Origin: an uncultured Lactobacillus sp.
GTDB taxonomy: Bacteria > Bacillota > Bacilli > Lactobacillales > Lactobacillaceae
Length of the DNA stretch: 64,000 nucleotides
Assembly: GCA_910587695.1 (NCBI GenBank)
Contig: CAJUNC010000007.1
Coordinates: 36,092 to 100,091 of the forward strand
Reading direction: 5' to 3'
Position numbers and translations under genes: made by a program. Below, one piece after another: positions 1 to 8,826 of this stretch (position 1 is the first letter of the stretch; every line of letters begins with the position of its first letter). Below the pieces are notes generated by a model. It had not been told where the DNA came from and did no database searches. It worked only from the letters and a program-made list of their open reading frames with translations.

Positions 1-933
1 TTCACCATCATTAGCGATCGTTACTTTGAGTTCTTTTTCGCTCACCAGCACAGCTTTAAGATAGATATTCTTACCACCAGCTCCATATTTCAAAGCATTA
101 GACACTAGGTTATTGAAGACCCGAGCTAGTTTTTCACCATCAGCTTCGATCACCAACGGTTCGGCTGGAACATCAACATGGATCGCCATCCCTTTTTTGT
201 TAGCTTCCAGTTCGTAACTAGCTGCCACTTGTTCTAACATCGCACCGATGTCCAACTGCACAATATTTAAGGTTACACCTTCTTGTCTGACCTTAGTATA
301 TTCAAACAAGTCATCGACTAAAGATTTCATCTGATTGGCTTTTAAAAAGGCTATATGGGTATATTGCAACAATTCTTCATCATTATTATATTGTTTATTT
401 TCGATCAGGCCTAGATATCCAATGACCGATGTCAATGGTGTACGAATATCGTGACTGACATTTGTCACTAACTCATCTTTTGAACGTTCGATCCGTCGCT
501 CTTCTTCCATCGCATTGATCGTACTATCAACTAACGAGTTGACACTTTCTACGACTCGTTGCATCTGACCACTTAGCTTAAATGGTATCCGATGATCAAA
601 ATGCCCTGAAGCAATATAGTGCAACTCGGCAATAACGTGACGCAACTGCATCTGCCGGTAACGCCGCATTAAACGCCAATAGACGATACCACAATCTGCA
701 ATGATCATCATCAAGGTAAATAAACCACCCCAGCTCCAGATCTGGAGATCCGTCGGTCCTAAAAATAGCGACATCTTGATCTGAAAGATCCCATTTTGTA
801 AACCTGGATTATTCGAGATCTCCTGATTAACGATCATAAAGATCGACATGTTGAGCAACAATAACAAGATGACCGTTACTATCCCTTCACCAAAGAGCTC
901 ACTTTTTTCCCGCGCTGTCAGTGAAAATTTCAT
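1..933 (-). CDS. Sensor histidine kinase, C-terminus beyond the left edge
   Basis: Membrane sensor kinase of a two-component system; it should autophosphorylate on histidine and pass phosphate to the response regulator encoded just upstream. The 311 codons visible run off the left edge. Two hydrophobic segments (about residues 17-35 and 68-86) flank a short outside loop, followed by a HAMP-like linker, then the H-box SHDIRTPLTSVIGY with His161, and an N-box NNLVSNALKYG. The remaining ATP-binding part (G boxes) lies outside the window. The start is the ATG at 933, 21 bases after the regulator stop, so the two are probably cotranscribed. The short sensor loop resembles intramembrane-sensing or VanS-like kinases, but the signal cannot be read from sequence. 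Confidence 0.9.
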   Translation of the reverse strand, partial: MKFSLTAREKSELFGEGIVTVILLLLLNMSIFMIVNQEISNNPGLQNGIFQIKMSLFLGPTDLQIWSWGGLFTLMMIIADCGIVYWRLMRRYRQMQLRHVIAELHYIASGHFDHRIPFKLSGQMQRVVESVNSLVDSTINAMEEERRIERSKDELVTNVSHDIRTPLTSVIGYLGLIENKQYNNDEELLQYTHIAFLKANQMKSLVDDLFEYTKVRQEGVTLNIVQLDIGAMLEQVAASYELEANKKGMAIHVDVPAEPLVIEADGEKLARVFNNLVSNALKYGAGGKNIYLKAVLVSEKELKVTIANDGE

Positions 934-954
934 CCGCTCACCTCATCAACTTAC

Positions 955-1644
955 TTAACGTGATTCGATCTTATAACCTACGCCCCAAACCGTTTGGATA
1001 ACTTTTTCGCCACCAGTAGCTTCTTCGATCTTATCGCGCAAGTGGCTCACATGGACCATAACTGTTTTAGCCGAAACAACGGACTCTTGTTGCCAAACAC
1101 GTTCAAAGATCTCATCAGCCGAAAAGACACGGTTAGGGTGACTGGCCAAGAGATATAAGATCCCAAATTCTAAGGCTGTCAATGAGATCTCCTTACCATT
1201 GACCGTTTCGACCTCGTGAGAATCTTTTTTGATGATCAAAGAGCCTACCTCGATTTGATCAGGCTCATTATTTTTCACTTCATGTTGTGAACGGCGCAAT
1301 AATGATTTAACACGTGCCATAACTTCCAAAGGATTAAATGGCTTTGTCACATAATCATCGGCACCTTGAACTAAACCTTGGATCTTATCAAGGTCATCTG
1401 TTTTAGCTGATAACATCAAGATCGGGATCTGGCTGTCTTTTCGAACAGCACGCACAACTGCCATCCCATCTAATTGTGGCATCATCACATCTAAGATCAT
1501 CAGATCGATATCTGGGTTAGTATTGATCTTCGTGATCGCTTCTTTACCATTATAGGCTTTTTCGACATCATAGCCCTCATTTTTAACATATATACTTAAT
1601 AATTCAACGATATCTTTATCGTCATCGACAATTAAAATCTTCAT
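955..1644 (-). CDS. OmpR/PhoB-family response regulator
   Basis: DNA-binding response regulator, 229 residues, the usual length for the OmpR family. The receiver domain (about 1-115) has the acidic pair D8/D9, the phospho-acceptor D52 in LMILDVMMPQ and the conserved lysine in YVTKPF. The C-terminal winged helix (about 130-228) ends with the typical VIQTVWGVGYKIE. The start ATG is preceded by a G-rich ribosome binding site on the minus strand. It is the first gene of a two-gene unit with the histidine kinase downstream. No target promoter can be deduced here. Confidence 0.93.
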   Translation of the reverse strand: MKILIVDDDKDIVELLSIYVKNEGYDVEKAYNGKEAITKINTNPDIDLMILDVMMPQLDGMAVVRAVRKDSQIPILMLSAKTDDLDKIQGLVQGADDYVTKPFNPLEVMARVKSLLRRSQHEVKNNEPDQIEVGSLIIKKDSHEVETVNGKEISLTALEFGILYLLASHPNRVFSADEIFERVWQQESVVSAKTVMVHVSHLRDKIEEATGGEKVIQTVWGVGYKIESR

Positions 1645-1738
1645 AATGTCTGGTCCCCCCCTAAAGAAAACTTAATTCTATTTTTATTTTACCAAATACT
1701 TTGCTAAATATACTTAAAGAAATTCGTAAAAATCACGA

Positions 1739-2458
1739 CTATTTTACCCAAAATACTTGGTCATGGATAAAGTCAAACGGCCGATGCAAAGCATTCACCT
1801 CAAGTGGTCGACTCAACTTAGCAGTTTGCCAAAATTGTGGTGAATTCGTTGCTCCCTTAGCTTCACCGATCACGATAAGATCACCGTGCCACTGATGAGC
1901 GCGTAAAAAGTCTAAAATAGCACGATCACAAGTCGTTTGCTCTGGTGCCCACTCTAAAATAATGTTGTCCACCTGCTGATAATAGTTTTGGACTGCTACC
2001 AACGCATCACATTGTTTGACATCACACCATGGATGCGGACGCGTATTATCTTGCGCTTGCCAATCAAAGTCATCGACTGCGATAACATTGGGTAGATTAG
2101 CCGCTAAAACAGCATTGCCACACATTACTACTAGAGTTTTTCCGGGTTTTAGTTGCTGTTTGAAAGTCGCTAACCATGCCTGCGAAAAAACATGCCAGAT
2201 CCCAAAATTTTCGATCAGTACTTGGCGCAACTCATTTAAGCAACTAACTAGTTCAAATAACTCAGGATGCTTAGTCATATGTAATTCAAGATAGTGGGTC
2301 GAAAAACTCAGCTTCGGTACTTCTTGTGGTATTTCATGTCTACTATAGGCTTTGACCACAGCTTGGACTTGAGTGATCTTTTGGTGGACTGTGGTCAAAT
2401 TACCACACATCCGGTCATAATATCGTAACCTAGCTAAATACTCATGCCATTCCATCAA
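1739..2458 (-). CDS. Unrecognised cytoplasmic protein with a Rossmann-like middle
   Basis: A 239-residue protein with no signal peptide or membrane segment. I do not recognise the family. The N-terminal ~100 residues look helical. The middle (about 118-160) has a beta strand followed by KTLVVMCGNAVLAANL and then IAVDDFDW, which could be a degenerate nucleotide or SAM-binding fold; this is a weak structural guess. The C-terminal part (DLIVIGEAKGATNSPQF) has another strand-loop-helix of the same kind. The gene is monocistronic. A strong hairpin terminator and a possible promoter lie directly in front of it. Confidence 0.75.
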   Translation of the reverse strand: MMEWHEYLARLRYYDRMCGNLTTVHQKITQVQAVVKAYSRHEIPQEVPKLSFSTHYLELHMTKHPELFELVSCLNELRQVLIENFGIWHVFSQAWLATFKQQLKPGKTLVVMCGNAVLAANLPNVIAVDDFDWQAQDNTRPHPWCDVKQCDALVAVQNYYQQVDNIILEWAPEQTTCDRAILDFLRAHQWHGDLIVIGEAKGATNSPQFWQTAKLSRPLEVNALHRPFDFIHDQVFWVK

Positions 2459-2481
2459 ACAACTTCCTTATCCAATAAGCT

Positions 2482-2520
2482 AAAAAAGACCCAAATGACG
2501 CGCGGGTCATCGGGTCTTTA
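2482..2520 (-). terminator. Hairpin terminator in front of the 1739-2458 gene
   Basis: The sequence forms an 8-bp outer stem (AAAGACCC with GGGTCTTT) and an inner ATGAC/GTCAT stem. On the minus strand the hairpin is followed by six T residues, a classical intrinsic terminator. It lies only about 25 bases before the start codon at 2458 and about 270 bases after proA. It may end transcripts from proBA or from the structured intergenic region, or act as an attenuator. Confidence 0.75.
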
Positions 2521-2543
2521 CTTGGCTCACACTTCTTAAGCCT

Positions 2544-2565
2544 ATTATAACAAAATTATTCTTAA
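2544..2565 (-). promoter_or_regulatory. Possible promoter facing the 1739-2458 gene
   Basis: On the minus strand there is a perfect TATAAT (plus-strand 2544-2549) with a weak TTTGAT 16 bases upstream. Transcription would start near 2537 and run straight into the terminator at 2482-2520, so most transcripts would be very short unless termination is regulated. Confidence 0.4.
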
Positions 2566-2595
2566 ATCAAATCTAAAACACTTATCTTTTTAATC

Positions 2596-2705
2596 TAGGC
2601 ACGATCCTTGGTTCTGGATCGTAGCCATTGTCTCATCACGAGAACTCTTGTGGCTACCAATTTTTTGAGCCGATCTGTGTGTAGTAGATCCTTCCACTCT
2701 GCCTA
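2596..2705. other. Structured intergenic segment, candidate non-coding RNA
   Basis: The 330 bases between proA and the next gene hold no convincing ORF, but this 110-base part has nested inverted repeats. TAGGCA (2596-2601) pairs with TGCCTA (2700-2705). GGATC (2616-2620) can pair with GATCC (2687-2691), or ACGATCC (2601-2607) with GGATCGT (2616-2622). GTAGCCA (2621-2627) pairs with TGGCTAC (2651-2657). A closed end stem, an internal bubble and an inner hairpin are 6S-RNA-like in general layout, but I cannot assign a family or a strand. Confidence 0.35.
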
Positions 2706-2788
2706 CTTACTTTAAATAATTAAAACACACTATGACACTTTTGGTGGAGACTTGCTTATCCATACGGCGCTGAACGCTTTGGCTCACT

Positions 2789-4033
2789 CTATCTTATTTG
2801 TCCTTGTCCGCTGATCACGTACTTAGTCGTTGTTAGAGCCTCTAAGCCCATCGGTCCACGCGCATGTAATTTTTGCGTCGAGATGCCGATCTCAGCTCCA
2901 AAGCCAAAGACAAATCCATCCGTGAAACGCGTCGAAGCATTGATGTAAACACTTGAAGCATCAACCTCATTTACAAACCGTTGCCCGTTTGCATAACTGT
3001 CGGTCACGATCGCCTCTGAATGCTTCGTATTGTGCGTATTGATATGCACGATCGCTTCTGTCAAACTATCAACGACTTTTACCGCTAAAATATAGTCATT
3101 ATACTCTGTATCCCAGTCGCGTTCACTTGCTGGGACTGCTGCATCCCCTAAGATCTCACAAGTGCGAGCATCCCCGCGTAACTCGACATTGTACTTAGCC
3201 AATGCATCTGCGATCTGAGGCAAGAACTCCTCAGCCACATCTGCATGAACAACTAAAGTCTCAGCCGCATTGCAAACAGATGGGCGTTGACACTTAGCGT
3301 TGACTACGATTTCTTCAGCCATCGCTAGATCTGCCTGACTATCTATATAAACATGACAATTTCCCGCTCCCGTTTCGATCACTGGCACAGTTGCTTTTTG
3401 AACGACGGTTTGGATCAAACGCGCTGAACCACGCGGGATCAAGACATCTAAATAGCCATTCAGCTGCATGAACTTTTCAGCTGTTCGGTGCGATGTTTCT
3501 GTGATGATTTGGATCGCTTCTTTAGCGATACCATTTTCAACTAGAACTTGTTGTAAGATCTCAGTCAATTTGATATTTGTCGCTAAAGCTTCCTTACCCC
3601 CACGCAAGATCACAGCATTCCCTGCTTTAAAGCACAGACCGGCCGCATCGACCGTCACATTTGGCCGCGCCTCATAGATCATTCCCACGACACCTAAAGG
3701 AACTCGACGTTGCACGATATAAAGCCCATCTTGATTGATCCAACCTTTATCAACGTTTCCGATCGGATCTGCCAAAGCCGCGACCTGCTTTAAACCTTCA
3801 GCAATATCTTTGATCCGCGCTTCATCTAAAGTCAAACGATCAACAAAGCTTGCCTTCATCTCAGTTGCTTTTTCTAGATCAACTTGGTTAGCTGTAATGA
3901 TCGCAGGCGCATTATCCACTAAAGCTTGCGCCATCGCCTTTAAGATCATATTTTTTTGTTTGGTGCTCATCTGCGCTAATTTAAATGCCGCTTTTCTTGC
4001 AGCAATTCCCATTTTTTCCAAATCAAGTACCAT
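2789..4033 (-). CDS. proA: Glutamate-5-semialdehyde dehydrogenase (gamma-glutamyl phosphate reductase)
   Basis: Second enzyme of proline synthesis: NADPH-dependent reduction of gamma-glutamyl phosphate to glutamate-5-semialdehyde. At 414 residues it has the normal ProA length. The aldehyde-dehydrogenase fold shows the family segment VPLGVVGMIYEARPNVTVDA, the asparagine-rich TGAGNCHVYID, and the catalytic cysteine region AKCQRPSVCNA. The ATG at 4033 shares one base with the stop of proB (TAATG), so the two are translationally coupled. No stand-alone terminator follows directly; the next good hairpin is at 2482-2520. Confidence 0.96.
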   Translation of the reverse strand: MVLDLEKMGIAARKAAFKLAQMSTKQKNMILKAMAQALVDNAPAIITANQVDLEKATEMKASFVDRLTLDEARIKDIAEGLKQVAALADPIGNVDKGWINQDGLYIVQRRVPLGVVGMIYEARPNVTVDAAGLCFKAGNAVILRGGKEALATNIKLTEILQQVLVENGIAKEAIQIITETSHRTAEKFMQLNGYLDVLIPRGSARLIQTVVQKATVPVIETGAGNCHVYIDSQADLAMAEEIVVNAKCQRPSVCNAAETLVVHADVAEEFLPQIADALAKYNVELRGDARTCEILGDAAVPASERDWDTEYNDYILAVKVVDSLTEAIVHINTHNTKHSEAIVTDSYANGQRFVNEVDASSVYINASTRFTDGFVFGFGAEIGISTQKLHARGPMGLEALTTTKYVISGQGQIR

Positions 4034-4842
4034 TATTTTTCCTCCTTTACAAATAATGTTCCTAAAGGTTCACCCTTGACGAGATCAAAAATGATCGCTG
4101 GATCTTGCCCGTTAGCTAAGATCATCATCTTATCATTTTCAAGCATTCTTTTTGCTGCTTTCAACTTGGTCATCATCCCGCCAGTTCCAAATTTAGAACC
4201 CTTGCCACCAGCAGCTTCTAAAGCTGTTTCATCGATCTTTGCGATCCGTTCAAATAGTTTAGCATCAGCATATTTACGCGGATTCTTATCAAAGAAGCCA
4301 TCAATATCAGATAACATCACCAAAAGATCGGCATCCACGATCGAAGAGACGATCGCTGAAAGTTGGTCGTTATCCCCAAACTTAGTATGATGATCCATCT
4401 CATCGACAGCAACTGTATCATTTTCATTAACGATCGGGATCACACCCCATTCCAATAAGCTATTGAACGTATTCAAAGCATTTTTTCGACTCAAAGGGTA
4501 TTCTAAAACGTCATGCGTTAATAAGATCTGTCCGATCCGTTGACCGTAAAGTGAGAAACGTTGTTGATACACTGACATCAAACCACTTTGGCCGATCGCT
4601 GCTAACGCCTGTTGAGCTGGGATCGATTCGGGTCGTTCGTGCAAGCCCACTTGTCCCATACCAACACCGATCGCCCCAGAAGAGACCAAGACGACTTGTT
4701 TACCGTCATTGACAAGACCGGTCAAGACATAACACAATTGGTCAATAGCATGGAAATTGACTTTACCGTTGGGGTGGATCAATGTACTTGTCCCCACTTT
4801 AACTACGATCCTTTTTGCATCAAGCTGGCGTTTTTTAGCCAT
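4033..4842 (-). CDS. proB: Glutamate 5-kinase without PUA domain
   Basis: First enzyme of proline synthesis: ATP-dependent phosphorylation of glutamate. The amino-acid-kinase fold shows VVKVGTSTL near the N-terminus, VLVSSGAIGVGM, the glutamate-binding NENDTVAVDE, FGDNDQLSA and the C-terminal GTGGMMTKLKAAK. At 269 residues it lacks the C-terminal PUA domain of the longer E. coli type; short forms occur in streptococci and lactobacilli. A GGAGG ribosome binding site precedes the ATG. A TATAAT-like box upstream, near 4880 on the minus strand, suggests its own promoter. It forms a two-gene operon with proA. Confidence 0.96.
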   Translation of the reverse strand: MAKKRQLDAKRIVVKVGTSTLIHPNGKVNFHAIDQLCYVLTGLVNDGKQVVLVSSGAIGVGMGQVGLHERPESIPAQQALAAIGQSGLMSVYQQRFSLYGQRIGQILLTHDVLEYPLSRKNALNTFNSLLEWGVIPIVNENDTVAVDEMDHHTKFGDNDQLSAIVSSIVDADLLVMLSDIDGFFDKNPRKYADAKLFERIAKIDETALEAAGGKGSKFGTGGMMTKLKAAKRMLENDKMMILANGQDPAIIFDLVKGEPLGTLFVKEEK

Positions 4843-4893
4843 GGTTTTTCCTCCAAAATAAAAGTTCTTGATTTAATTATACTATATTTTATA

Positions 4894-5754
4894 CTAACTG
4901 TTTTCTTTTAGCTTCTTAGTCTTTTGATTTTGATCTTGTTCTAAAACATATCGGTTGATCAACTCGATGATCTGATCATTTTGAGGCAAGTCAGAATGCT
5001 GGGCATCTCTACCAGTCACCGTGATCTGAGTAAAATGCTTCACGATCCCTTGATAGATATATTTCCCCGCTTCAACACTACGCTCAGGAACTAATCCATC
5101 AGAGTCATAAGTCTCCGTCCCTGCAACAGTATAAACTGAGAGATCTGTTGGGAGCTTCTTACGATTCTTGATAAAATCAGCTAGCATTTGCGTCTTTCGC
5201 TGTAGCGAAGTTTCCGAGAAGTTATATGGCGTTCCGACCGTCATCAAGACTTTTGCTTGAATATCATATTTAGGTAGGTAATTTTCTAAAAAGGCTGTAT
5301 AGATCAAGCCACCATTTGAATGACCAAATGCTTTGAAGTTATTGAATTCGTATTGCTCACTCAACTGCTCAAAAGCTTTATCGAACATTTTTGCTTGCTT
5401 TAAGATATTGCTGTAACCATCTTTATTATTTTCAAACCCGACCACGATAAATGGCTCATTATCTTTAGCATTGATCTTGCCTGAATACTTGATCGTGCCA
5501 TCGTTATAGACTTTGACTTTCAACAAACTATGCTTTTTTTGGCTTCGACTATTGATCTTTTTGATCAAAGCATCAAAACGATTTTCGGTAGCGGAACTCC
5601 CAGGGATCATGATCACAGGTGAAAGACGCGAATTATGCCACCGTGCCAGATCTTTAACATTTTGTCGCGTCCAAATAAATGATGGGATCGCTAGACAAAA
5701 AAGGATCAGCAATACCAGTAGTGTTATCCCCATACCACGCTTATTGATCTGCAT
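4894..5754 (-). CDS. Membrane-anchored alpha/beta hydrolase, DUF915 type
   Basis: Probable cell-surface hydrolase of 286 residues. A single N-terminal membrane segment (about 8-27) is followed by an alpha/beta hydrolase domain. Visible features are MIPGSSATENRF (oxyanion strand region), the nucleophile elbow KAFGHSNGGLIYTA with Ser in GHSNG, an acidic D in SDGLVPERSVEA and a late His in DAQHSDLP. This layout matches the DUF915 hydrolases common in lactic acid bacteria. The substrate is unknown. Its start overlaps the end of the upstream permease gene by 14 bases, so the pair is cotranscribed and coupled. Confidence 0.85.
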   Translation of the reverse strand: MQINKRGMGITLLVLLILFCLAIPSFIWTRQNVKDLARWHNSRLSPVIMIPGSSATENRFDALIKKINSRSQKKHSLLKVKVYNDGTIKYSGKINAKDNEPFIVVGFENNKDGYSNILKQAKMFDKAFEQLSEQYEFNNFKAFGHSNGGLIYTAFLENYLPKYDIQAKVLMTVGTPYNFSETSLQRKTQMLADFIKNRKKLPTDLSVYTVAGTETYDSDGLVPERSVEAGKYIYQGIVKHFTQITVTGRDAQHSDLPQNDQIIELINRYVLEQDQNQKTKKLKENS

Positions 5755-7048
5755 CTACTTCACCTGCTCTCTTACGTTCATTATCTAAAGCTCCTGCGAT
5801 CTTCTCTGCAAATCTGACAAAGGGTAGATATAGTAATATGTCACAAAGTAACAATCCAAAAGTAAAGAGCAATACGCCCCAAGAACCATTTGTCCCAATA
5901 AAAGCGTATAAAACACCTGGTGTTGTCGTCAAAACCGGATAGACTGCGGGTGGAACTAGACCACTCAATAGCGCTAAAGCTCCAATTACCATATTAAATA
6001 GTGGAATAACTAAAAATGGTAACAGATAAAACGGATTGAACAATAGTGGTAGACCGATCATAAAAGCTGCATTAGTATTGAACATGCTCGGTAAAACGGT
6101 CCAACTAGCTAGTTTACGCGTATTTTGACGTTTAGCCACAAGAAATATCGCTAAGATCAAACCCAAAGTTGCCCCAGTTCCTCCTAAGGCGCCATAACTA
6201 AAATATAGCGTATTAGCATTGAACTTCTCGGGTACTTTAGCTAGATCACTATGACTCAAAGCATAACTCAAATTTTTGAGCGCACTTTGGTCACTATCAA
6301 ATGTATTGTTGGTGTATGGACCACTAAGACCTAACCAAGACAGCAATAGCGTTATACTAGCAAAAAACATTACCGCCCAAAAACCACTTTGTTTAGCTGC
6401 TTGACTTTGAAGCCAACTACCAACACCTTCAAAGATCTGATATTTGAACAAAAACCCTAATAAAATATTGCAAACTACCGCAAATAATAGGGCAACAGTC
6501 AATGGTAATAGACCTTTAAATGAGCGGGCTAATAATTCCTGACCATGTTCTGACCTTTTATTTGCTTGTTTACTCAAATATTTAAACACCAGTCCCACAC
6601 AATAACCGATCGCTAATCCTAAAATCAACCCGGGAAACCCCAACAGATCGAGGCGAAAGTTGAACTGCCCATTATTTCCCGATGACCGCTGATAACAGAT
6701 AGCTAAAAAGACTAACAATCCAGTCAAACTAGCTAATTGTTCGTCACGTTTAAAAAATTGTGCAGTATACTTTGCTGAAATACTTGCAGCCAGCAAAGCG
6801 ATCACACCAGCAGTCAACATATAAATACTGCCAAATAACTGATTAGCTGCTCGATAGTGCGGTAACCATTTATCGATCAAGATCAGATTTCCTAGATATC
6901 CATCGGGATGTAGTAAAGAAAATTCGATCACTTGCGCAAAGCTTCCCAATAGAATAAATGGAAATAACACTGAAAACGTGCGCTGGATTATTCTAAAAAA
7001 AGACCATTTGCGAATTCTTAGACCTAAGACAATAATTCTTTGTTCCAT
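5741..7048 (-). CDS. PTS EIIC-like membrane permease, lactose/cellobiose type, no EIIA or EIIB nearby
   Basis: An integral membrane protein of 435 residues with about ten hydrophobic segments. Conserved EIIC pieces are recognisable: LFPFILLGSFAQVI near the N-terminus, a glycine-rich GALGGTGATLGL and the signature region FNTNAAFMIGLPLLFNP, where typical family members read N-x-N-E-P-x-x-F-G-L-P. The Glu-Pro of that motif is replaced by Ala-Ala. No EIIA, EIIB or glycosidase gene adjoins it. Instead it overlaps a surface hydrolase gene. It may depend on EIIA/EIIB proteins encoded elsewhere or may have lost phosphotransfer-coupled transport. Confidence 0.75.
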   Translation of the reverse strand: MEQRIIVLGLRIRKWSFFRIIQRTFSVLFPFILLGSFAQVIEFSLLHPDGYLGNLILIDKWLPHYRAANQLFGSIYMLTAGVIALLAASISAKYTAQFFKRDEQLASLTGLLVFLAICYQRSSGNNGQFNFRLDLLGFPGLILGLAIGYCVGLVFKYLSKQANKRSEHGQELLARSFKGLLPLTVALLFAVVCNILLGFLFKYQIFEGVGSWLQSQAAKQSGFWAVMFFASITLLLSWLGLSGPYTNNTFDSDQSALKNLSYALSHSDLAKVPEKFNANTLYFSYGALGGTGATLGLILAIFLVAKRQNTRKLASWTVLPSMFNTNAAFMIGLPLLFNPFYLLPFLVIPLFNMVIGALALLSGLVPPAVYPVLTTTPGVLYAFIGTNGSWGVLLFTFGLLLCDILLYLPFVRFAEKIAGALDNERKRAGEVDADQ

Positions 7049-7133
7049 CGCTTTTCCCCCAAAAGTTCATTCTTTGTTCTCTAGTATAGCTTAATTTACG
7101 ATGCTTTAACATATATAGCACACAAAAGAAATC

Positions 7134-7161
7134 TTGCATTTTTTAGCAATTACGGTATATT
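7134..7161 (+). promoter_or_regulatory. Promoter of the AzgA-type permease
   Basis: TTGCAT (7134-7139) and TATATT (7156-7161) are 16 bases apart, followed about 40 bases later by the ribosome binding site. I see no purine riboswitch in this leader. Confidence 0.5.
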
Positions 7162-7206
7162 AGATAACGTTGCTTTAAATCAATTTATATTGTGAGGTAT
7201 TTTTCA

Positions 7207-8520
7207 GTGAAAACTGCATTAGATAATTTTTTTGATCTGACCGGTCTTAAAACCAACGTAAAACGCGAGATCCTTGCTGGTTTTACGACCTTCATCTCAA
7301 TGGCATATATTTTATTTGTCAACCCTGAGATCTTAGGTGCTTCTGGTATGGACAAAGGCGCGGTCTTTACCGCAACGGCCCTAGCTAGTGCGATCGGCTG
7401 TTTATTGATGGGGCTTTTAGCCAAGTATCCGATCGCTACTGCTCCAAGTCTTGGGATCAATGCCTTCTTTGCTTACTCAGTTTGTATCGGGATGAACATT
7501 CCATGGCAAACCACTTTAGCTGGTGTGTTCGTAGCTTCGGTGATCTTTTTACTTATCACTGTTTTTAAATTGCGTGAGTTGATCATTGATGCCATTCCAG
7601 CTGATCTAAAGGCAGCGATCTCAGCTGGGATCGGCTTATTTATCGCCTTTATCGGCCTCCAAGGTGGTGGTTTGATCGTTGCTAACAAATCTACGCTCGT
7701 TGGCTTAGGGAGTTTTTCTGGCTCAACTTGGGTCACAGTCTTTGGCTTGATCATCGTTTCGATCCTAATGGTCATGCGAGTTCCTGGGGCTATCTTTATC
7801 GGGATGGTCCTTTCAGCGATCTTTGGCATCGCAACAGGCAATATTCAAATGCCCCATGCTTTTGTAGCACCAGCACCAAGCATGCATCAAACTTTTTTAG
7901 TTGCATTATCACACCTAAAAGATATCAATACACTGCAAATGTGGGTCGTAGTGATCACTTTCTTATTGGTCACCTTCTTTGACACAGCTGGAACTTTGAT
8001 CGCTTTAGCTCAACAAGCTGGCTTCTTACAAAATAACAAGATGCCTCGAGTCGGGAAAGCCTTGATGTCTGATTCGACCGCCATGCTCTTTGGTTCACTT
8101 TTTGGAACTTCCCCAGTGGGGGCTTATGTTGAATCTTCCGCCGGGATCGCAGTTGGAGGACGTTCCGGTTTGACCGCTGTTACGACTGGGCTCTGCTTTA
8201 TCTTAGGGCTATTCTTCTCACCTCTTTTGACAGTGGCAACTTCGCAAGTTACCGCTCCTGCTTTGATCATCGTTGGTGTTTTGATGGCACAAAGCATGGC
8301 CCGGGTAACTTGGACTAGACTTGAGATCGCGATCCCAGCCTTTCTGATCGTCGCTGGGATGCCGCTTACTTATAGCATCTCAGATGGATTAGCTCTTGGA
8401 TTCATCGCTTATCCGATCACGATGATCGCAGCGCGTAAAGGTAAAGAAGTTCCTGCTTTGATGTATGTTTTATTCTTTGTCTTTGTGATCTTCTTTTGGG
8501 TCTTAAACATCGAAAAATAA
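7207..8520 (+). CDS. Purine (adenine/guanine/hypoxanthine) permease, AzgA/NCS2 family
   Basis: Purine base:proton symporter of the AzgA branch (B. subtilis PbuG and PbuO belong here). The family segments are clear: REILAGFTTFISMAYILFVNP at the N-terminus, the substrate region TAPSLGINAFFAYSV, SAGIGLFIAFIGLQ and LFGTSPVGAYVESSAGIAVG. About twelve to fourteen membrane segments. An upstream in-frame GTG at 7192 exists, but it is itself part of the ribosome binding site GTGAGG (7192-7197), so the GTG at 7207 is the better start and gives 437 residues. Single gene, with its own promoter. Confidence 0.9.
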   Translation: MKTALDNFFDLTGLKTNVKREILAGFTTFISMAYILFVNPEILGASGMDKGAVFTATALASAIGCLLMGLLAKYPIATAPSLGINAFFAYSVCIGMNIPWQTTLAGVFVASVIFLLITVFKLRELIIDAIPADLKAAISAGIGLFIAFIGLQGGGLIVANKSTLVGLGSFSGSTWVTVFGLIIVSILMVMRVPGAIFIGMVLSAIFGIATGNIQMPHAFVAPAPSMHQTFLVALSHLKDINTLQMWVVVITFLLVTFFDTAGTLIALAQQAGFLQNNKMPRVGKALMSDSTAMLFGSLFGTSPVGAYVESSAGIAVGGRSGLTAVTTGLCFILGLFFSPLLTVATSQVTAPALIIVGVLMAQSMARVTWTRLEIAIPAFLIVAGMPLTYSISDGLALGFIAYPITMIAARKGKEVPALMYVLFFVFVIFFWVLNIEK

Positions 8521-8730
8521 ACAAAACGGACACTATTTTACAGAGTATCTATTTTGTTAGCTGTCGATCCGATTTTCAATATGCTTAGCAACTGTATCAT
8601 TGCTTTTATCTTGGCTAACACTAAAGACACAACAAAAAAACAGCTCTACCATTAGAAGTAAACTTTCCGATATCCTAAGAATATCAAACGCTCTGAGCTA
8701 TACAGCCAAACGTGTTGCCAATACGACCAT

Positions 8731-8790
8731 AATAAATAAAGAGGATCCTCCCATGATGCAAGATATCATGGAAGGATCCTCTTTATTTAT
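8731..8790. terminator. Long bidirectional terminator hairpin between convergent genes
   Basis: A stem of roughly 27 bp (AATAAATAAAGAGGATCCT against its complement, with one mismatch, continuing into CCATGAT/ATCATGG) has T-rich flanks on both strands. It separates the purine permease from the opp operon. The rest of 8521-8826 has a weaker AACAAAA/TTTTGTT hairpin just after the permease stop; otherwise I see no recognisable gene, only scattered short frames. Confidence 0.85.
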
Positions 8791-8826
8791 GCGACACTGA
8801 CCGCATCGTCTTATGCTCTAAAACTT

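Noticed and set aside
1701..2294. Plus-strand frames opposite the 1739-2458 gene
   Set aside because: They are antisense to a gene with a better start and composition, and have no ribosome binding sites.
7049..7206. Purine riboswitch before the AzgA-type permease
   Set aside because: The conserved three-way junction sequences are not present; only an ordinary promoter is seen.
8600..8800. 66-codon plus-strand frame between the purine permease and opp
   Set aside because: It runs through the long terminator hairpin, has no ribosome binding site and resembles no protein.
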